A stretch of DNA of 64,000 nt from PCC-6802 sp943367755 (GTDB lineage Bacteria; Cyanobacteriota; Cyanobacteriia; Pseudanabaenales; Pseudanabaenaceae): contig CALRKB020000015.1 in NCBI GenBank assembly GCA_943367755.1, positions 1 through 64,000 of the forward strand. Direction: 5' to 3'. Every line of letters starts with the position of its first letter. The stretch's first letter is position 1. Made by a program: the position numbers and the translations under genes. A model generated the notes under the pieces. That model searched no databases, was not told the origin of the DNA, and saw nothing but the letters and a program-made list of their open reading frames with translations. Shown in pieces: positions 1 to 8,410 of this stretch.

Positions 1-165
1 GATAATTTGGCGATCGAAGTGGGTATAGATGAAATGACCTATGGTCACACAGTTGACTCACCTATGAGCGTTACAACAGGACAGAATTCAAATGGTGAGA
101 TTATAGCGATCCAAATCGCTGACTCTGCCAGGAGGAAAATTTTGGTCAAACTTCAAGCTAGTTAA
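1..165 (+). CDS. C-terminal part of a small protein (partial)
   Basis: An open frame runs from the first base to a TAA at 163-165, giving 54 residues whose start lies outside the window. The tail pattern (GEIIAIQIADSARR) resembles the end of DUF2283-type small proteins, which have a hydrophobic strand followed by a short helix, but the match is by eye and weak. It sits just upstream of a second small same-strand frame. Function unknown. Confidence 0.45.
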   Translation, partial: DNLAIEVGIDEMTYGHTVDSPMSVTTGQNSNGEIIAIQIADSARRKILVKLQAS

Positions 166-184
166 GCTAAAGCAACAGGAGTCA

Positions 185-313
185 ATGGATATGTTCGATC
201 AAGAGCTAGATCTGATGAAACAACGCCAAGCAGAAAGCGATCAAAGGTTTAATATTCTACTCGAAGAAGTACGTTTTTTGATCCGAGGCAATAGGGACAA
301 TCAAGAGAATTAG
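185..313 (+). CDS. Small charged hypothetical protein, about 40 residues
   Basis: This short frame encodes 42 residues from ATG 185, or 40 from ATG 191. The second start is better placed: AGGAG at 177-181 lies 9 nt before ATG 191 but only 3 nt before ATG 185. The product is rich in Q, E, D and R with a heptad-like pattern (MDMFDQELDLMKQRQAESDQ), so a short coiled coil is plausible. It follows the partial gene by 19 nt and could be its operon partner. I do not recognise it. Confidence 0.4.
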   Translation: MDMFDQELDLMKQRQAESDQRFNILLEEVRFLIRGNRDNQEN

Positions 314-359
314 AGCGATCGCCCTTTAAGACTAACCCAATCTCAATAGAGATCGCTCT
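312..359 (+). terminator. Possible terminator hairpin
   Basis: AGAGCGATC (312-320) and GATCGCTCT (351-359) are a perfect 9-bp inverted repeat with a 30-nt loop, followed by TTG. It lies after the stop of the small gene and before Anbu. Because each arm contains part of a HIP1-like core, the pairing may be coincidental. Confidence 0.3.
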
Positions 360-389
360 TTGTGACTCGCTTCAAGGTATGATTTATGC

Positions 390-1163
390 ATGACTTATTG
401 CTTGGGAATTATTACCAAACACGGGCTAGTAATAGCTGCCGACTCCCGCACCAATGCCGGAGTTGACTATATCTCTACTTACCAAAAGCTATTTGACTTT
501 GGTAATGACGGTGAGAGAGTAATCTTAACTTGTACCTCTGGCAATCTATCTATAACGCAGGGCGTGCTGTCCCTGTTGCGAAAAGATATTAAGGTACAGG
601 CTGATAGTAGCCTGCACACATTACCTACCATGTACGAAATAGCTCATTATGTGGGACAAAAATTGCGGCAAGTTCAGGAGCAGAACCGCGAATGGTTACA
701 AAAAGATAACATTGACTATAAGTGCAATTTTATTTTGGGTGGGCAAATTAAAGGCGAAGAGCCGGAACTCTACCTAATTTATAGCCAGGGAAACTTTATT
801 CAGGCGACATCCGAAACGCCCTTCTTACAAATAGGGGAAACCAAATACGGCAAACCTATTTTAGATCGAGCCCTGAACTTCGACACTCCTTTAGAAGCAG
901 CAGCTAAGTGTGCTCTGCTCTCGATTGACTCAACCATGAAGTCAAATGTTTCTGTAGGGCCACCAATTAACATAGTTGCCTATGCATCTGATACATTCAA
1001 GATCGAACGGCGACTAACTCTGCGTTTGGGAGATCCCTATCTATTCAAAACCCGAAGGTTATGGGAAACTTCGCTTAAAGAAGCCTTCGATCGCATGCCC
1101 AACATCGATTGGAACCATGATTATGAGATATCAGCCGAGGAGTTATACGCCGATCAAATTTGA
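390..1163 (+). CDS. anbu: Anbu / proteasome-type protease
   Basis: This 257-residue protein matches the Anbu (ancestral beta-subunit; bacterial proteasome-homologue) family in length and N-terminus (MTYCLGI). The family is an Ntn-hydrolase in which Thr2 becomes the nucleophile after Met removal; Asp18 and Lys33 correspond to the conserved Asp/Lys of the active site. It forms a cytoplasmic oligomer and its substrate is unknown. Anbu is typically found with a transglutaminase-like protein, an alpha-E protein and a circularly permuted ATP-grasp enzyme. The first two lie just downstream here on the opposite strand, ending 20 bp away, which supports the call. The ATP-grasp gene is not in this window. 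The start is the ATG giving the canonical MTYC end. Confidence 0.9.
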   Translation: MTYCLGIITKHGLVIAADSRTNAGVDYISTYQKLFDFGNDGERVILTCTSGNLSITQGVLSLLRKDIKVQADSSLHTLPTMYEIAHYVGQKLRQVQEQNREWLQKDNIDYKCNFILGGQIKGEEPELYLIYSQGNFIQATSETPFLQIGETKYGKPILDRALNFDTPLEAAAKCALLSIDSTMKSNVSVGPPINIVAYASDTFKIERRLTLRLGDPYLFKTRRLWETSLKEAFDRMPNIDWNHDYEISAEELYADQI

Positions 1164-1183
1164 CCGCGCGTGTAACTAGGCAG

Positions 1184-2053
1184 CTAGGCAGGTAATTCTT
1201 CTGATAATTTCTGAATAGATAGCTCAAACTGCATGCTCGAGGGAATATTACCTGATCGCAGCTTACCCGATATTGGTGCTGTGTAGATTGGCAGGGAACT
1301 AGCCGAAATAGCAATGTGGCGATCGCTGACTGCGAGACCATGCGTCGGATCGTAACCCCGCCAGCCCGCCCCTGGCAGATAGACCTCAGCCCAGGCATGC
1401 AGATAAAAGTCTGTGGAGTCAGGATCGCCTTCTTGGTAACCACTAACAAACCGGGCAGCCAAACCCACAGCCCGACATGCTTCCATAAACAGAACCGTAA
1501 CATCGCGACAAGAGCCTTGCTTGCGACTCCAGGTCAGACCCGCAGGCATGGGGTCGCCGTCTTCGCGCAGAAGGTAGCGACATTCTTTATAGAGTCGTTG
1601 ATTTAAGTTGCCAAGAAAAGAAACTACCTGATAATGACTATCGTGCATGATCTCTTGGGCCAACTGTGTCGCGATCGGATCGATTAGATCGTATTGCCCA
1701 TGATTTAAATATGGCTGTAACTGGGACAGGAGCGATACAGGATAGTCTACGGGCAGTCGTGCTGCCCATGCTTCCAGAATGTAATTAAATGGGTTGTCAC
1801 AATAGGTTTCTACTTCCGATCGCGCTTGAACTTTGAGATGGTGAGTTTCCCCTACAAACCAAACCTGAACATTAGAATTCCCATCAAGATCCACGATTGG
1901 AGCCAGGCGGATCGGTTGTGGCTCTATATCTAGCTGAAACGAAAGCAGCTTTTGCATACCATCGCAGCGCGGACGCAGACGCACCAAATGTGGCAGCATG
2001 CTTACAGCCTCCGTGTAGTTATAGGTAGTGGCATGGAGAATTTTGTAACGCAT
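1184..2053 (-). CDS. Transglutaminase-like cysteine protease of the Anbu cluster
   Basis: A 289-residue protein with an N-terminal beta-rich region typical of bacterial transglutaminase-like proteins (MRYKILHATTYNYTEAV), followed by the transglutaminase core. The catalytic triad can be read as Cys182 (QGSCRD), His219 (LHAWAEV) and Asp235 (YDPTHG). There is no signal peptide, so it should be cytoplasmic. It lies 5 bp downstream of the alpha-E gene in an evident two-gene operon and converges on Anbu. The family is proposed to act in a peptide ligation or hydrolysis system with Anbu; the actual reaction is not established. Confidence 0.88.
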   Translation of the reverse strand: MRYKILHATTYNYTEAVSMLPHLVRLRPRCDGMQKLLSFQLDIEPQPIRLAPIVDLDGNSNVQVWFVGETHHLKVQARSEVETYCDNPFNYILEAWAARLPVDYPVSLLSQLQPYLNHGQYDLIDPIATQLAQEIMHDSHYQVVSFLGNLNQRLYKECRYLLREDGDPMPAGLTWSRKQGSCRDVTVLFMEACRAVGLAARFVSGYQEGDPDSTDFYLHAWAEVYLPGAGWRGYDPTHGLAVSDRHIAISASSLPIYTAPISGKLRSGNIPSSMQFELSIQKLSEELPA

Positions 2054-2058
2054 GACGG

Positions 2059-3006
2059 TCAGGTTAGGGTAAAGAAAGTGTGAAACAGCTTTTTACTGAC
2101 ATCATTCAGGCGCTGTTGGAAGTGATCGAGAAATTCATGCAACCCCGCTTGGATAATTTCCTCAATTGTCAAGTAATCTAATTCCGATCGCAGTTGCCCT
2201 AGAGAGCGTTCTAAAGGATTTGTCCAGGTTCCGAGTGGTGTTTCGGCAATCTGGAATATCGATCGCTCTGCTTGGAGCAAACAAAACTGAATGGAGCGGG
2301 GAAACTCGCGATTGAGAATTAAGAACTCAGCCACTTGAGTTGGTGTAATTCTATGCTGACCAGTCTTACGATACATTTCATAGGCACTAGCAGATTTGAG
2401 CAGAGACATCCACTCAATTTCATCTAGTGCCGTACCAATATCTTTAACCGATGGTAGCAAGATGAAATATTTGACATCGAGAATGCGCGAAGTTTTGTCG
2501 GCTCGTTCCAAGAAACGTCCCACTTGACCAAAATGCCAGCCCTCGTTATGAGTCATCGTTGCATCCATTACTCCGGCAAATAGATGGCTAGACATCTTGA
2601 TCTCTGCAAAAAATTCATGATGCATCGCTGCCAAAGATCGATCTGTGGCCGCCTCATTAACAAAAAGATAGAACGAATTGATCTGCTCCCACATCTCAGT
2701 TGAGATAATTTCTCGCACTGAGCGAGCATTTTCGCGAGCCGACCGCAGACAGGAAAGAATAGAGTTAGGATAATTAGGATCGAAGCTGAGAAAGTGAATG
2801 ACATTTTCGGCTGTGGCCTGACCATACCTTTCTTGAAATATAGCCAGATCGCCTGTAGTTGTAATTAAAGGTTCCCACTGTTGCGCCATACCAATGGGCA
2901 TTTCCATAATCAGTTTGAGGTTAACATCGATAAATCGAGCAACGTTCTCTGCTCGCTCGATATAGCGATTTAGCCAGTAAATAGAATCAGCAACGCGACT
3001 AAGCAT
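2059..3006 (-). CDS. Alpha-E domain protein
   Basis: This 315-residue, mostly helical protein begins MLSRVADSIYWLNRYIERAE, the hallmark start of alpha-E (DUF403) proteins. The family co-occurs with Anbu, transglutaminase-like proteins and circularly permuted ATP-grasp enzymes, and is thought to belong to a peptide-forming system. No enzymatic motif is visible. It is the first gene of the minus-strand pair (5 bp to the transglutaminase). The usual ATP-grasp partner, normally adjacent, is absent: upstream lie a dead Uma2 fragment and panB. Confidence 0.88.
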   Translation of the reverse strand: MLSRVADSIYWLNRYIERAENVARFIDVNLKLIMEMPIGMAQQWEPLITTTGDLAIFQERYGQATAENVIHFLSFDPNYPNSILSCLRSARENARSVREIISTEMWEQINSFYLFVNEAATDRSLAAMHHEFFAEIKMSSHLFAGVMDATMTHNEGWHFGQVGRFLERADKTSRILDVKYFILLPSVKDIGTALDEIEWMSLLKSASAYEMYRKTGQHRITPTQVAEFLILNREFPRSIQFCLLQAERSIFQIAETPLGTWTNPLERSLGQLRSELDYLTIEEIIQAGLHEFLDHFQQRLNDVSKKLFHTFFTLT

Positions 3007-3076
3007 GGTGGGGATCGATCTTACTTTTGTTTACAGCTTATACAAGCGTGGCGATCGCAACATGTGTATTTTGTTA

Positions 3077-3223
3077 CTAATTTAAACAAGGCAACATTCG
3101 TGCAAGAGTTCGAACGATCTCCATATCGAGTAGATATTCACCGCTCGCAAAGACTTCTCCATCGAAATACTCGTGGCGCAGCTCTTGCTGAGCTTCCCAT
3201 TTAAAATATTCCTGTGGGATCAT
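3077..3223 (-). pseudogene. Truncated Uma2-family (DUF820) nuclease remnant
   Basis: The 48-residue frame starts MIPQEYFKWEAQQELRHEYF and continues DGEVFA, matching the N-terminus of Uma2-family putative endonucleases (normally about 190 residues). After DGEVFA the sequence no longer fits and stops, so the PD-(D/E)XK catalytic core is missing. Its ATG overlaps the panB stop as ATGA, an arrangement typical of translational coupling. I read it as the 5' stump of a decayed gene. Confidence 0.6.
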
Positions 3224-4008
3224 TTTGACGCTGCTGGTGGGAATGTCCGATCGCGCACATCGGCACAATAATGCTCTACGGCTTTGGTAATCGCCGATCG
3301 CAAATCCACGTACTTGCGCGCAAAGGGTGGTTGCCAATCCGATAGTCCTAGCAAATCGTGGGTAACTAATACTTGCCCATCACAGCGATCGCCTGCCCCA
3401 ATACCAATTGTTGGTATGCTTAGTGTCTCCGTAATCCGTTGCCCCAATTCAGCAGGCATATTCTCCAGCACGATCGCGAAAACTCCCACATCTTCTAAAG
3501 CTTTTGCTTGCTCGAAAATCTTGTCTGCCGTGGCGGTATCTTTCCCCTGGGGACGGTAGCCCAGTTGATGCACCGACTGCGGTGTTAGCCCCACATGCCC
3601 CATCACCGGAATCCCAGCTTGCACGACTTTGGCGATCACATTAACGATATCTGGGTAGCCGCCCTCCATCTTGACACCTTGGGCATTGGTTTCTTTGAGT
3701 ACCCGCCCCGCCGAGTATAGTGCTTGCTCCGTACTGCACTGGTAGCTCAGAAATGGTAGATCTACAACCATTAAGGCATTGCTAACCCCACGCTCTACCG
3801 CTTTGGCATGGTGGATCATGTCATCCAGGGTCACAGGCAACGTATTTTTGTAGCCAAGTGCAACCATTGCCAAAGAGTCGCCCACCAAAATGATATCTAC
3901 CCCCACCGCATCAAGAATTTTGGCGATCGCATAGTCCGCAGCCGTGAGCGCTGCGATCGCTCTTCCTTGCTGTTTCCATGCTTTGAGGTGGGCAACGGTT
4001 ACTGGCAT
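3220..4008 (-). CDS. panB: 3-methyl-2-oxobutanoate hydroxymethyltransferase
   Basis: PanB makes ketopantoate from alpha-ketoisovalerate and methylene-tetrahydrofolate, the first committed step of pantothenate (CoA) synthesis. The 262-residue length is normal. The metal-binding Asp44 (VGDS), Asp83 (VVDLPF) and Glu115 (KMEGG) and the general base Glu182 (LENMP) all fall at the positions expected for the family. It is cytoplasmic. It starts MPVTVAHLKAW and its TGA overlaps the ATG of the downstream Uma2 remnant. No pantothenate partner gene is adjacent. Confidence 0.95.
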   Translation of the reverse strand: MPVTVAHLKAWKQQGRAIAALTAADYAIAKILDAVGVDIILVGDSLAMVALGYKNTLPVTLDDMIHHAKAVERGVSNALMVVDLPFLSYQCSTEQALYSAGRVLKETNAQGVKMEGGYPDIVNVIAKVVQAGIPVMGHVGLTPQSVHQLGYRPQGKDTATADKIFEQAKALEDVGVFAIVLENMPAELGQRITETLSIPTIGIGAGDRCDGQVLVTHDLLGLSDWQPPFARKYVDLRSAITKAVEHYCADVRDRTFPPAASK

Positions 4009-4153
4009 ATTTTTTATGATCGCGCTGAAATCTAAATTGTGAAGCTGCAGGTATCTTGTAGCGGGCTAAGAAGCGATCGCTAACCTGTAGCAATGATAAT
4101 GTAAACTTTGTAAAGATTCAGAGAGTACATCAATTCACACTAGAACATTAGAT

Positions 4154-4348
4154 ATGAAAGTCGGTCAAAGAGTTCGCGTTCGTACCATTCAAGATAAAGT
4201 CGCGCCAGAATTTGCACTTAAAGTAGGCGAAGTCGGAACGATTAAAGAACCTAAAATTGTCGATGGCGGCAAAATGGGCTATGTCGTTACATTCAGCGAT
4301 AATGTCGCCACCTGGTTCTTCCAGGACGAGCTAGAAGAAGTTGCCTAA
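4154..4348 (+). CDS. DUF2862 small conserved protein
   Basis: The 64-residue product (MKVGQRVRVRTIQDKVAPEF and so on, ending WFFQDELEEV) fits DUF2862, a small, probably SH3-like beta-barrel protein found in cyanobacteria and plastid lineages. Its TAA shares one base with the ATG of the HU-like gene (TAATG), so the two are almost certainly co-translated. The function of the family is not known to me. Confidence 0.8.
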   Translation: MKVGQRVRVRTIQDKVAPEFALKVGEVGTIKEPKIVDGGKMGYVVTFSDNVATWFFQDELEEVA

Positions 4349-4641
4349 TGGCCGATCTCAATCGCCAAGATATTATTCGCGGCATGATGGCTGAGGTAGA
4401 CGGTCTCAGCCATCGTATGGCTGCCGCTAGTTTAGAGGCGGTTATTTCCACTATCACGAACGCTTTGAGCGAACATCAGTCAGTGATGCTTAGTGATTTT
4501 GGCAAATTTGGTGTACGTCATCGGCGCAAGCGGCAGGTTACACATCCACATACCCGCGAATCACTCCAAATTCCTTCAGTAGTGGTGCCATACTTTTCTC
4601 CCAGCCCAAATCTGAAGCAAAGAGTGAAGAGGGAAGAATGA
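4348..4641 (+). CDS. HU/IHF-like DNA-binding protein
   Basis: This 97-residue protein has the HU/IHF architecture: two helices (residues 5-40), the GKFGVR-type beta turn (SDFGKFGVRHRRKRQ) and a C-terminal part where the DNA-embracing arm is short (VVPYFSPSPNLKQRVK). It differs from canonical HU (about 90 residues, with the PATG arm motif), so it is a divergent paralogue. It may have a specialised nucleoid or regulatory role. It is translationally coupled to DUF2862. Confidence 0.75.
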   Translation: MADLNRQDIIRGMMAEVDGLSHRMAAASLEAVISTITNALSEHQSVMLSDFGKFGVRHRRKRQVTHPHTRESLQIPSVVVPYFSPSPNLKQRVKREE

Positions 4642-4683
4642 AGTATAAAGGATAAGAACTAAAGGGTAAGGCATGATTAACCT

Positions 4684-5742
4684 ATGAGCCTAATCTTGAC
4701 ATTTCTGGGCAAAGGTGGAGTAGGCAAAACTACGGTGGCGATCGCGGCGGCGAGAGCGTTTGCCCGTCAGGGTAAGCAGGTATTACTAGTCGGTCAGCAG
4801 GCGGGGCCTAGTCTGAGCCAAATGTTAGGCATAGAGCTAGATTGCGATCCTAAAGTGGTGACTGCTGGGTTTAGCGCGGTGCATCTAGAGTCAACTACAT
4901 TGCTAGAGCGCTACTGGGATAGGATGAAAAACCTGGAGAGCCAGTTTCTGCGCACGCCGTTTTTTAAAGAAGTTTACGGGCAGGAACTAGGCATTTTACC
5001 TGGCATGGATTCGGCACTGGGGTTGAGTTTTTTGCGCGAGCGCGATAAAGACGGCAATTACGACGTCATGATTTACGATGGCATTGGCGACCTGATTACC
5101 CTACGCATGTTAGGTATGCCCGAGATTTTGGGATGGTATTTGCGGCGCTTTCGTCAGGTACTGACTGGCTCAGCGCTGGGGCAGGCATTAAATCCCTTTG
5201 TCGAGCCAATTCTGCGGAGCGTGCTCCAGGTTTCAGCAACCGATGATATTACGCAGCAAGCAGGCCAGATGACCGATGTGCTATCGAGGGGACAGCAAGC
5301 TGTGAGTAATCCCGATCGCGTCGCGGCTTATCTGGTCACTACATCTGACGCGATCGCCATCAGCACCGCCAAGTACATGTGGGGTAGCGCTCAGCAGGTA
5401 GGTTTAACCGTTGGTGGTGTGTTTACCCGAGGCCATGTAGGGGCAGATGAGTTTGCACCCTTACCGGTGGAGGCGATCGCGGAAAACCTCACCGAACTAA
5501 CGATCCCGATGGCAGCGAACCTGGCTCCAACACCAATGGCGATCGATGTCGGGACTCGACAAGTCAAACTATATTTACCCACATTTGACAAACGCCAGGT
5601 CAAACTGATCCAGTCAGGGCCAGAAGTAACAATCGAAGCAGGCGATCAGCGGCGCAATATTTTCCTGCCACCGCAATTAGCTGGTAAACAAGCTACAGGG
5701 GCAAAATTTCAAGATAGTTATTTGATAATTTCTTTTGGCTAG
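4684..5742 (+). CDS. ArsA/Get3-like ATPase
   Basis: A 352-residue P-loop ATPase with the deviant Walker A motif GKGGVGKTT at residues 9-17 and a MIYDGIGD Walker B-like stretch. The C-terminal about 70 residues (VKLIQSGPEVTIEAGDQRRN...) resemble the HSP20-like beta domain found at the end of many ArsA-type proteins. There is no second ATPase half and no arsenic genes are nearby, so a targeting or chaperone role is more likely than arsenite efflux. The 42-bp gap to the HU-like gene allows co-transcription. Confidence 0.82.
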   Translation: MSLILTFLGKGGVGKTTVAIAAARAFARQGKQVLLVGQQAGPSLSQMLGIELDCDPKVVTAGFSAVHLESTTLLERYWDRMKNLESQFLRTPFFKEVYGQELGILPGMDSALGLSFLRERDKDGNYDVMIYDGIGDLITLRMLGMPEILGWYLRRFRQVLTGSALGQALNPFVEPILRSVLQVSATDDITQQAGQMTDVLSRGQQAVSNPDRVAAYLVTTSDAIAISTAKYMWGSAQQVGLTVGGVFTRGHVGADEFAPLPVEAIAENLTELTIPMAANLAPTPMAIDVGTRQVKLYLPTFDKRQVKLIQSGPEVTIEAGDQRRNIFLPPQLAGKQATGAKFQDSYLIISFG

Positions 5743-5910
5743 TGAATTAGAGATCGCGGTTTCCTGGGTAGTGTTCTAGATCTGTGGAAATCATATTAGA
5801 CAGCACACTTAAATTCAAATCGATTGATGAACAGACCAATCACAATATCTTTGAAATTATTCTCAAGCCCCTTCCTCAATACGCTTATCGAGAATGGTGC
5901 AAGATCTGAG

Positions 5911-6942
5911 TTAGGCTATCCTGAGAGTACCTTGTAGCTCAGAAGCATTGTTGATATCGGCAAAGATGATATTTGCAGAAAATAAGTTTCCGGTTGTAAC
6001 TAACGGAACTACAACAGTGGGGATAAAAGATGTATTTTGCAGCGAATACCCATAGCTTGATGCCGCAAATCTCAATCCACCTGAATCTTTAGGATCGATA
6101 TTTAAAGCAATTTTCTCAAGACCACTGCCATCAGGTTGATATGAAAAAATTAGACTTTCATCACTAGTCGTAATCAATCCATCAGCCGACCAGCCGCTGC
6201 CTGGCGTTTGAACATTAGTCCATGCTTTGACAGGGGTAAGAGAGGGAGCATTGAATCCGGCAGCGGAGCCAGATTGGGCAACCACTTTCAGTCTGCGAGT
6301 CGCACTACTTCCCGATAGTTGACTTGCAACAGTATTGACATCTACGCCTTGAACAATAGCAATTGTCTGCCCAGAGATCTTATCAAGGATCAAGGTATCA
6401 TTCCCACTGGCAATAATATTTAGATTGGTTGGATCTACTTCCCCAGCGACAATTCCAAACGAATCATCGGATCTAAAGTCAGTAATGGTATCTGTACCTT
6501 TATTGGTTTGCAAGACGAATGTATCTGCACCAGAACCACCAGTCAGGACATCAACCCCAATATCTCCGAAAAGGGTGTCATCTCCATCACCACCAGTGAG
6601 AACATCATCATTTTGACCGCCGCGCACAACATCATTACCACCGTCGCCATTCACGGTATCGTTGCCAATATTGCCATTTACCGTATCATTACCATCATTA
6701 CCCTGTACGACATCATTACCTTGACCGCCGCGCAGGTTATCATCACCACCTGCACCGGAGAGGGTATCATTCCCGACATTGCCATTGGCATCGTCATTTG
6801 CCTCAGAACCATTGACGATATCGTTGCCTTCAAAAGCACGTACGGAATCACCCGGAGTATAGGGAGCACCTCCAGATGGCGAGGGCAAACCTGATGATAG
6901 CGTGACGTTATCATCGTTAGCAGTTAAATCAAAAAATGCCAT
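5911..6942 (-). CDS. RTX-type calcium-binding repeat protein, copy 1
   Basis: The 343-residue protein begins MAFFDLTANDDNVTLSSG and has about a dozen degenerate glycine/aspartate nonapeptides (GNDTVNG, GGxGxDxL patterns) between residues 38 and 145, ending GADTFVLQTNKGTDTITDF. This is the parallel-beta-roll RTX architecture that folds on calcium outside the cell. There is no Sec signal, as expected for type I secretion. After residue 215 comes a 125-residue C-terminal module (RRLKVVAQSGSAAG... to the end) that I do not recognise but which recurs in the next gene. The 265-bp gap to copy 2 shows no other gene. Confidence 0.8.
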   Translation of the reverse strand: MAFFDLTANDDNVTLSSGLPSPSGGAPYTPGDSVRAFEGNDIVNGSEANDDANGNVGNDTLSGAGGDDNLRGGQGNDVVQGNDGNDTVNGNIGNDTVNGDGGNDVVRGGQNDDVLTGGDGDDTLFGDIGVDVLTGGSGADTFVLQTNKGTDTITDFRSDDSFGIVAGEVDPTNLNIIASGNDTLILDKISGQTIAIVQGVDVNTVASQLSGSSATRRLKVVAQSGSAAGFNAPSLTPVKAWTNVQTPGSGWSADGLITTSDESLIFSYQPDGSGLEKIALNIDPKDSGGLRFAASSYGYSLQNTSFIPTVVVPLVTTGNLFSANIIFADINNASELQGTLRIA

Positions 6943-7207
6943 AACCTTACTAGCTCTTGCTTAATATTTGTTTATTTAGGGTTGTTATTTGTAGAGACGA
7001 GCATATTAAGTAAAAAGTCCCTGTTTTTTACCCTAGGGAAATGTAATACCCAGAACTATGACATCTAGCCACCTTAGTTATGTCATTACCTATCTTAGTT
7101 CAGCATATCTTAATTTTAATTCTAACCGCGATCGCTCCTATACCTCACCCAACCAACTTTTACATGAGTCTAGTTCTGCTGCAAATGCAACCTCTCCCTG
7201 CATGAAT

Positions 7208-8263
7208 TTAATTCAATAGTGGCAATCCTCTTAGTACATTTGAGTTATCTGAAAAGGTGATTGTTGTAGAAACTATATTATTGCTTTGCACTAGTGGGAT
7301 CGCAATATTCGACACCAGATCGGAGAAATTAGGAAGTAGGTAGCCATAATTAGCTTTAGCAAAACCAACATTACCAAATCCCGGAGCAGATGGGTCGATT
7401 GTCAGTGTTATATCCTCAGGCAGAGCAATCAATGAAGGCTTATATGAGCTAAATACTATACTCTCATTAGAAATGTCCAACGAGCCCTGAGCAGACCAGC
7501 CAGGGCCTGTCCCGCCGCCCAGACGTTCCCAAGGATTTACAGGCAAGAGAGTAGGATTATTGCCACCAGCAACATTGCTCGACTGAGCGATTATTTTTAA
7601 CCTGCGAGGCAAATTGCTGGTAATTCCGACCCCCAGTTCGCTGGCAATAGTTTGACTATCAACACCTTGCACTAAGGCAATAGTTTGCCCTGAGAGTTTA
7701 TCTGTAATCAGCGTATCGTTGCCACTGGCAACAACATTGAGATTATTGACATCAACTTCGCCCCTAACGATGCCAAATGTATCTTCGTTCGGGCTAAAGT
7801 CTGTAATCGTATCCGTGCCTTTATTGGTTTGCAAGATAAACACATCAGCACCAAAGCCCCCCGTAAGCACATCAGCACCAAAATCGCCGTAGAGGGTATC
7901 GGCTCCATCGGCACCAGTTAGAGCATCATCTCCCTGACCGCCACGCACGGTGTCATCACCATCGCCACCACCTACAGTATCATTGCCAATGTTGCCATTA
8001 ACTTCGTCGTTGCCACCACTGCCCTGTACAACATCATTACCTTGACCACCAAGAATCGTATCGTCGCCGCCCAGCCCATCAATGCGATCGTCACCAGTAT
8101 TGCCATTAACATCGTCATTCGCTTCAGAGCCATTGACCGTATCATTCCCGGCTAAAGCACGAACTGAATTGCCTGGGGAATAGGGATTACTTTGTGATGG
8201 CAAGACAAAGCCTATAGATAATGTGACATTATCGTCATTGGGGGTAAGATCGAAGAATTCCAT
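7208..8263 (-). CDS. RTX-type calcium-binding repeat protein, copy 2
   Basis: This 351-residue paralogue of the preceding gene has the same order: an N-terminal signature (MEFFDLTPNDDNVTLSIG), RTX nonapeptides (about 45-150), the GADVFILQTNKGTDTITDF end-cap and a shared C-terminal module (RRLKIIAQSSNVAGGNNPTL onward). The two genes are in tandem on the same strand, so a local duplication is the simplest history. Secretion by a TolC/HlyBD-type exporter is expected from the family, but no exporter gene lies in the window. Its first base is 147 bp from the divergent exoprotein gene. Confidence 0.8.
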   Translation of the reverse strand: MEFFDLTPNDDNVTLSIGFVLPSQSNPYSPGNSVRALAGNDTVNGSEANDDVNGNTGDDRIDGLGGDDTILGGQGNDVVQGSGGNDEVNGNIGNDTVGGGDGDDTVRGGQGDDALTGADGADTLYGDFGADVLTGGFGADVFILQTNKGTDTITDFSPNEDTFGIVRGEVDVNNLNVVASGNDTLITDKLSGQTIALVQGVDSQTIASELGVGITSNLPRRLKIIAQSSNVAGGNNPTLLPVNPWERLGGGTGPGWSAQGSLDISNESIVFSSYKPSLIALPEDITLTIDPSAPGFGNVGFAKANYGYLLPNFSDLVSNIAIPLVQSNNIVSTTITFSDNSNVLRGLPLLN

Positions 8264-8410
8264 ACAACTTTACGGCCAGACGGCATCCCTTGAGAAGTTA
8301 TGCCTCAAACCTAACACCCATGGACATATCAGGTAAGTGAGAAATTGTGAGAAAAAGTGAGGAATATAATACCAACCTCAAATCAACCTTAACTTGGAGG
8401 ACATTTTGCA

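Noticed and set aside
6500..6800. Regularly spaced repeats that could suggest a CRISPR array
   Set aside because: The repeats are 27-bp nonapeptide codon units with drift and no unique spacers; they encode the RTX domain.
6508..6894. Long plus-strand frame antisense to RTX copy 1, rich in isoleucine and threonine
   Set aside because: Its periodicity is the complement of the RTX nonapeptide codons on the other strand; no ribosome site or domain.
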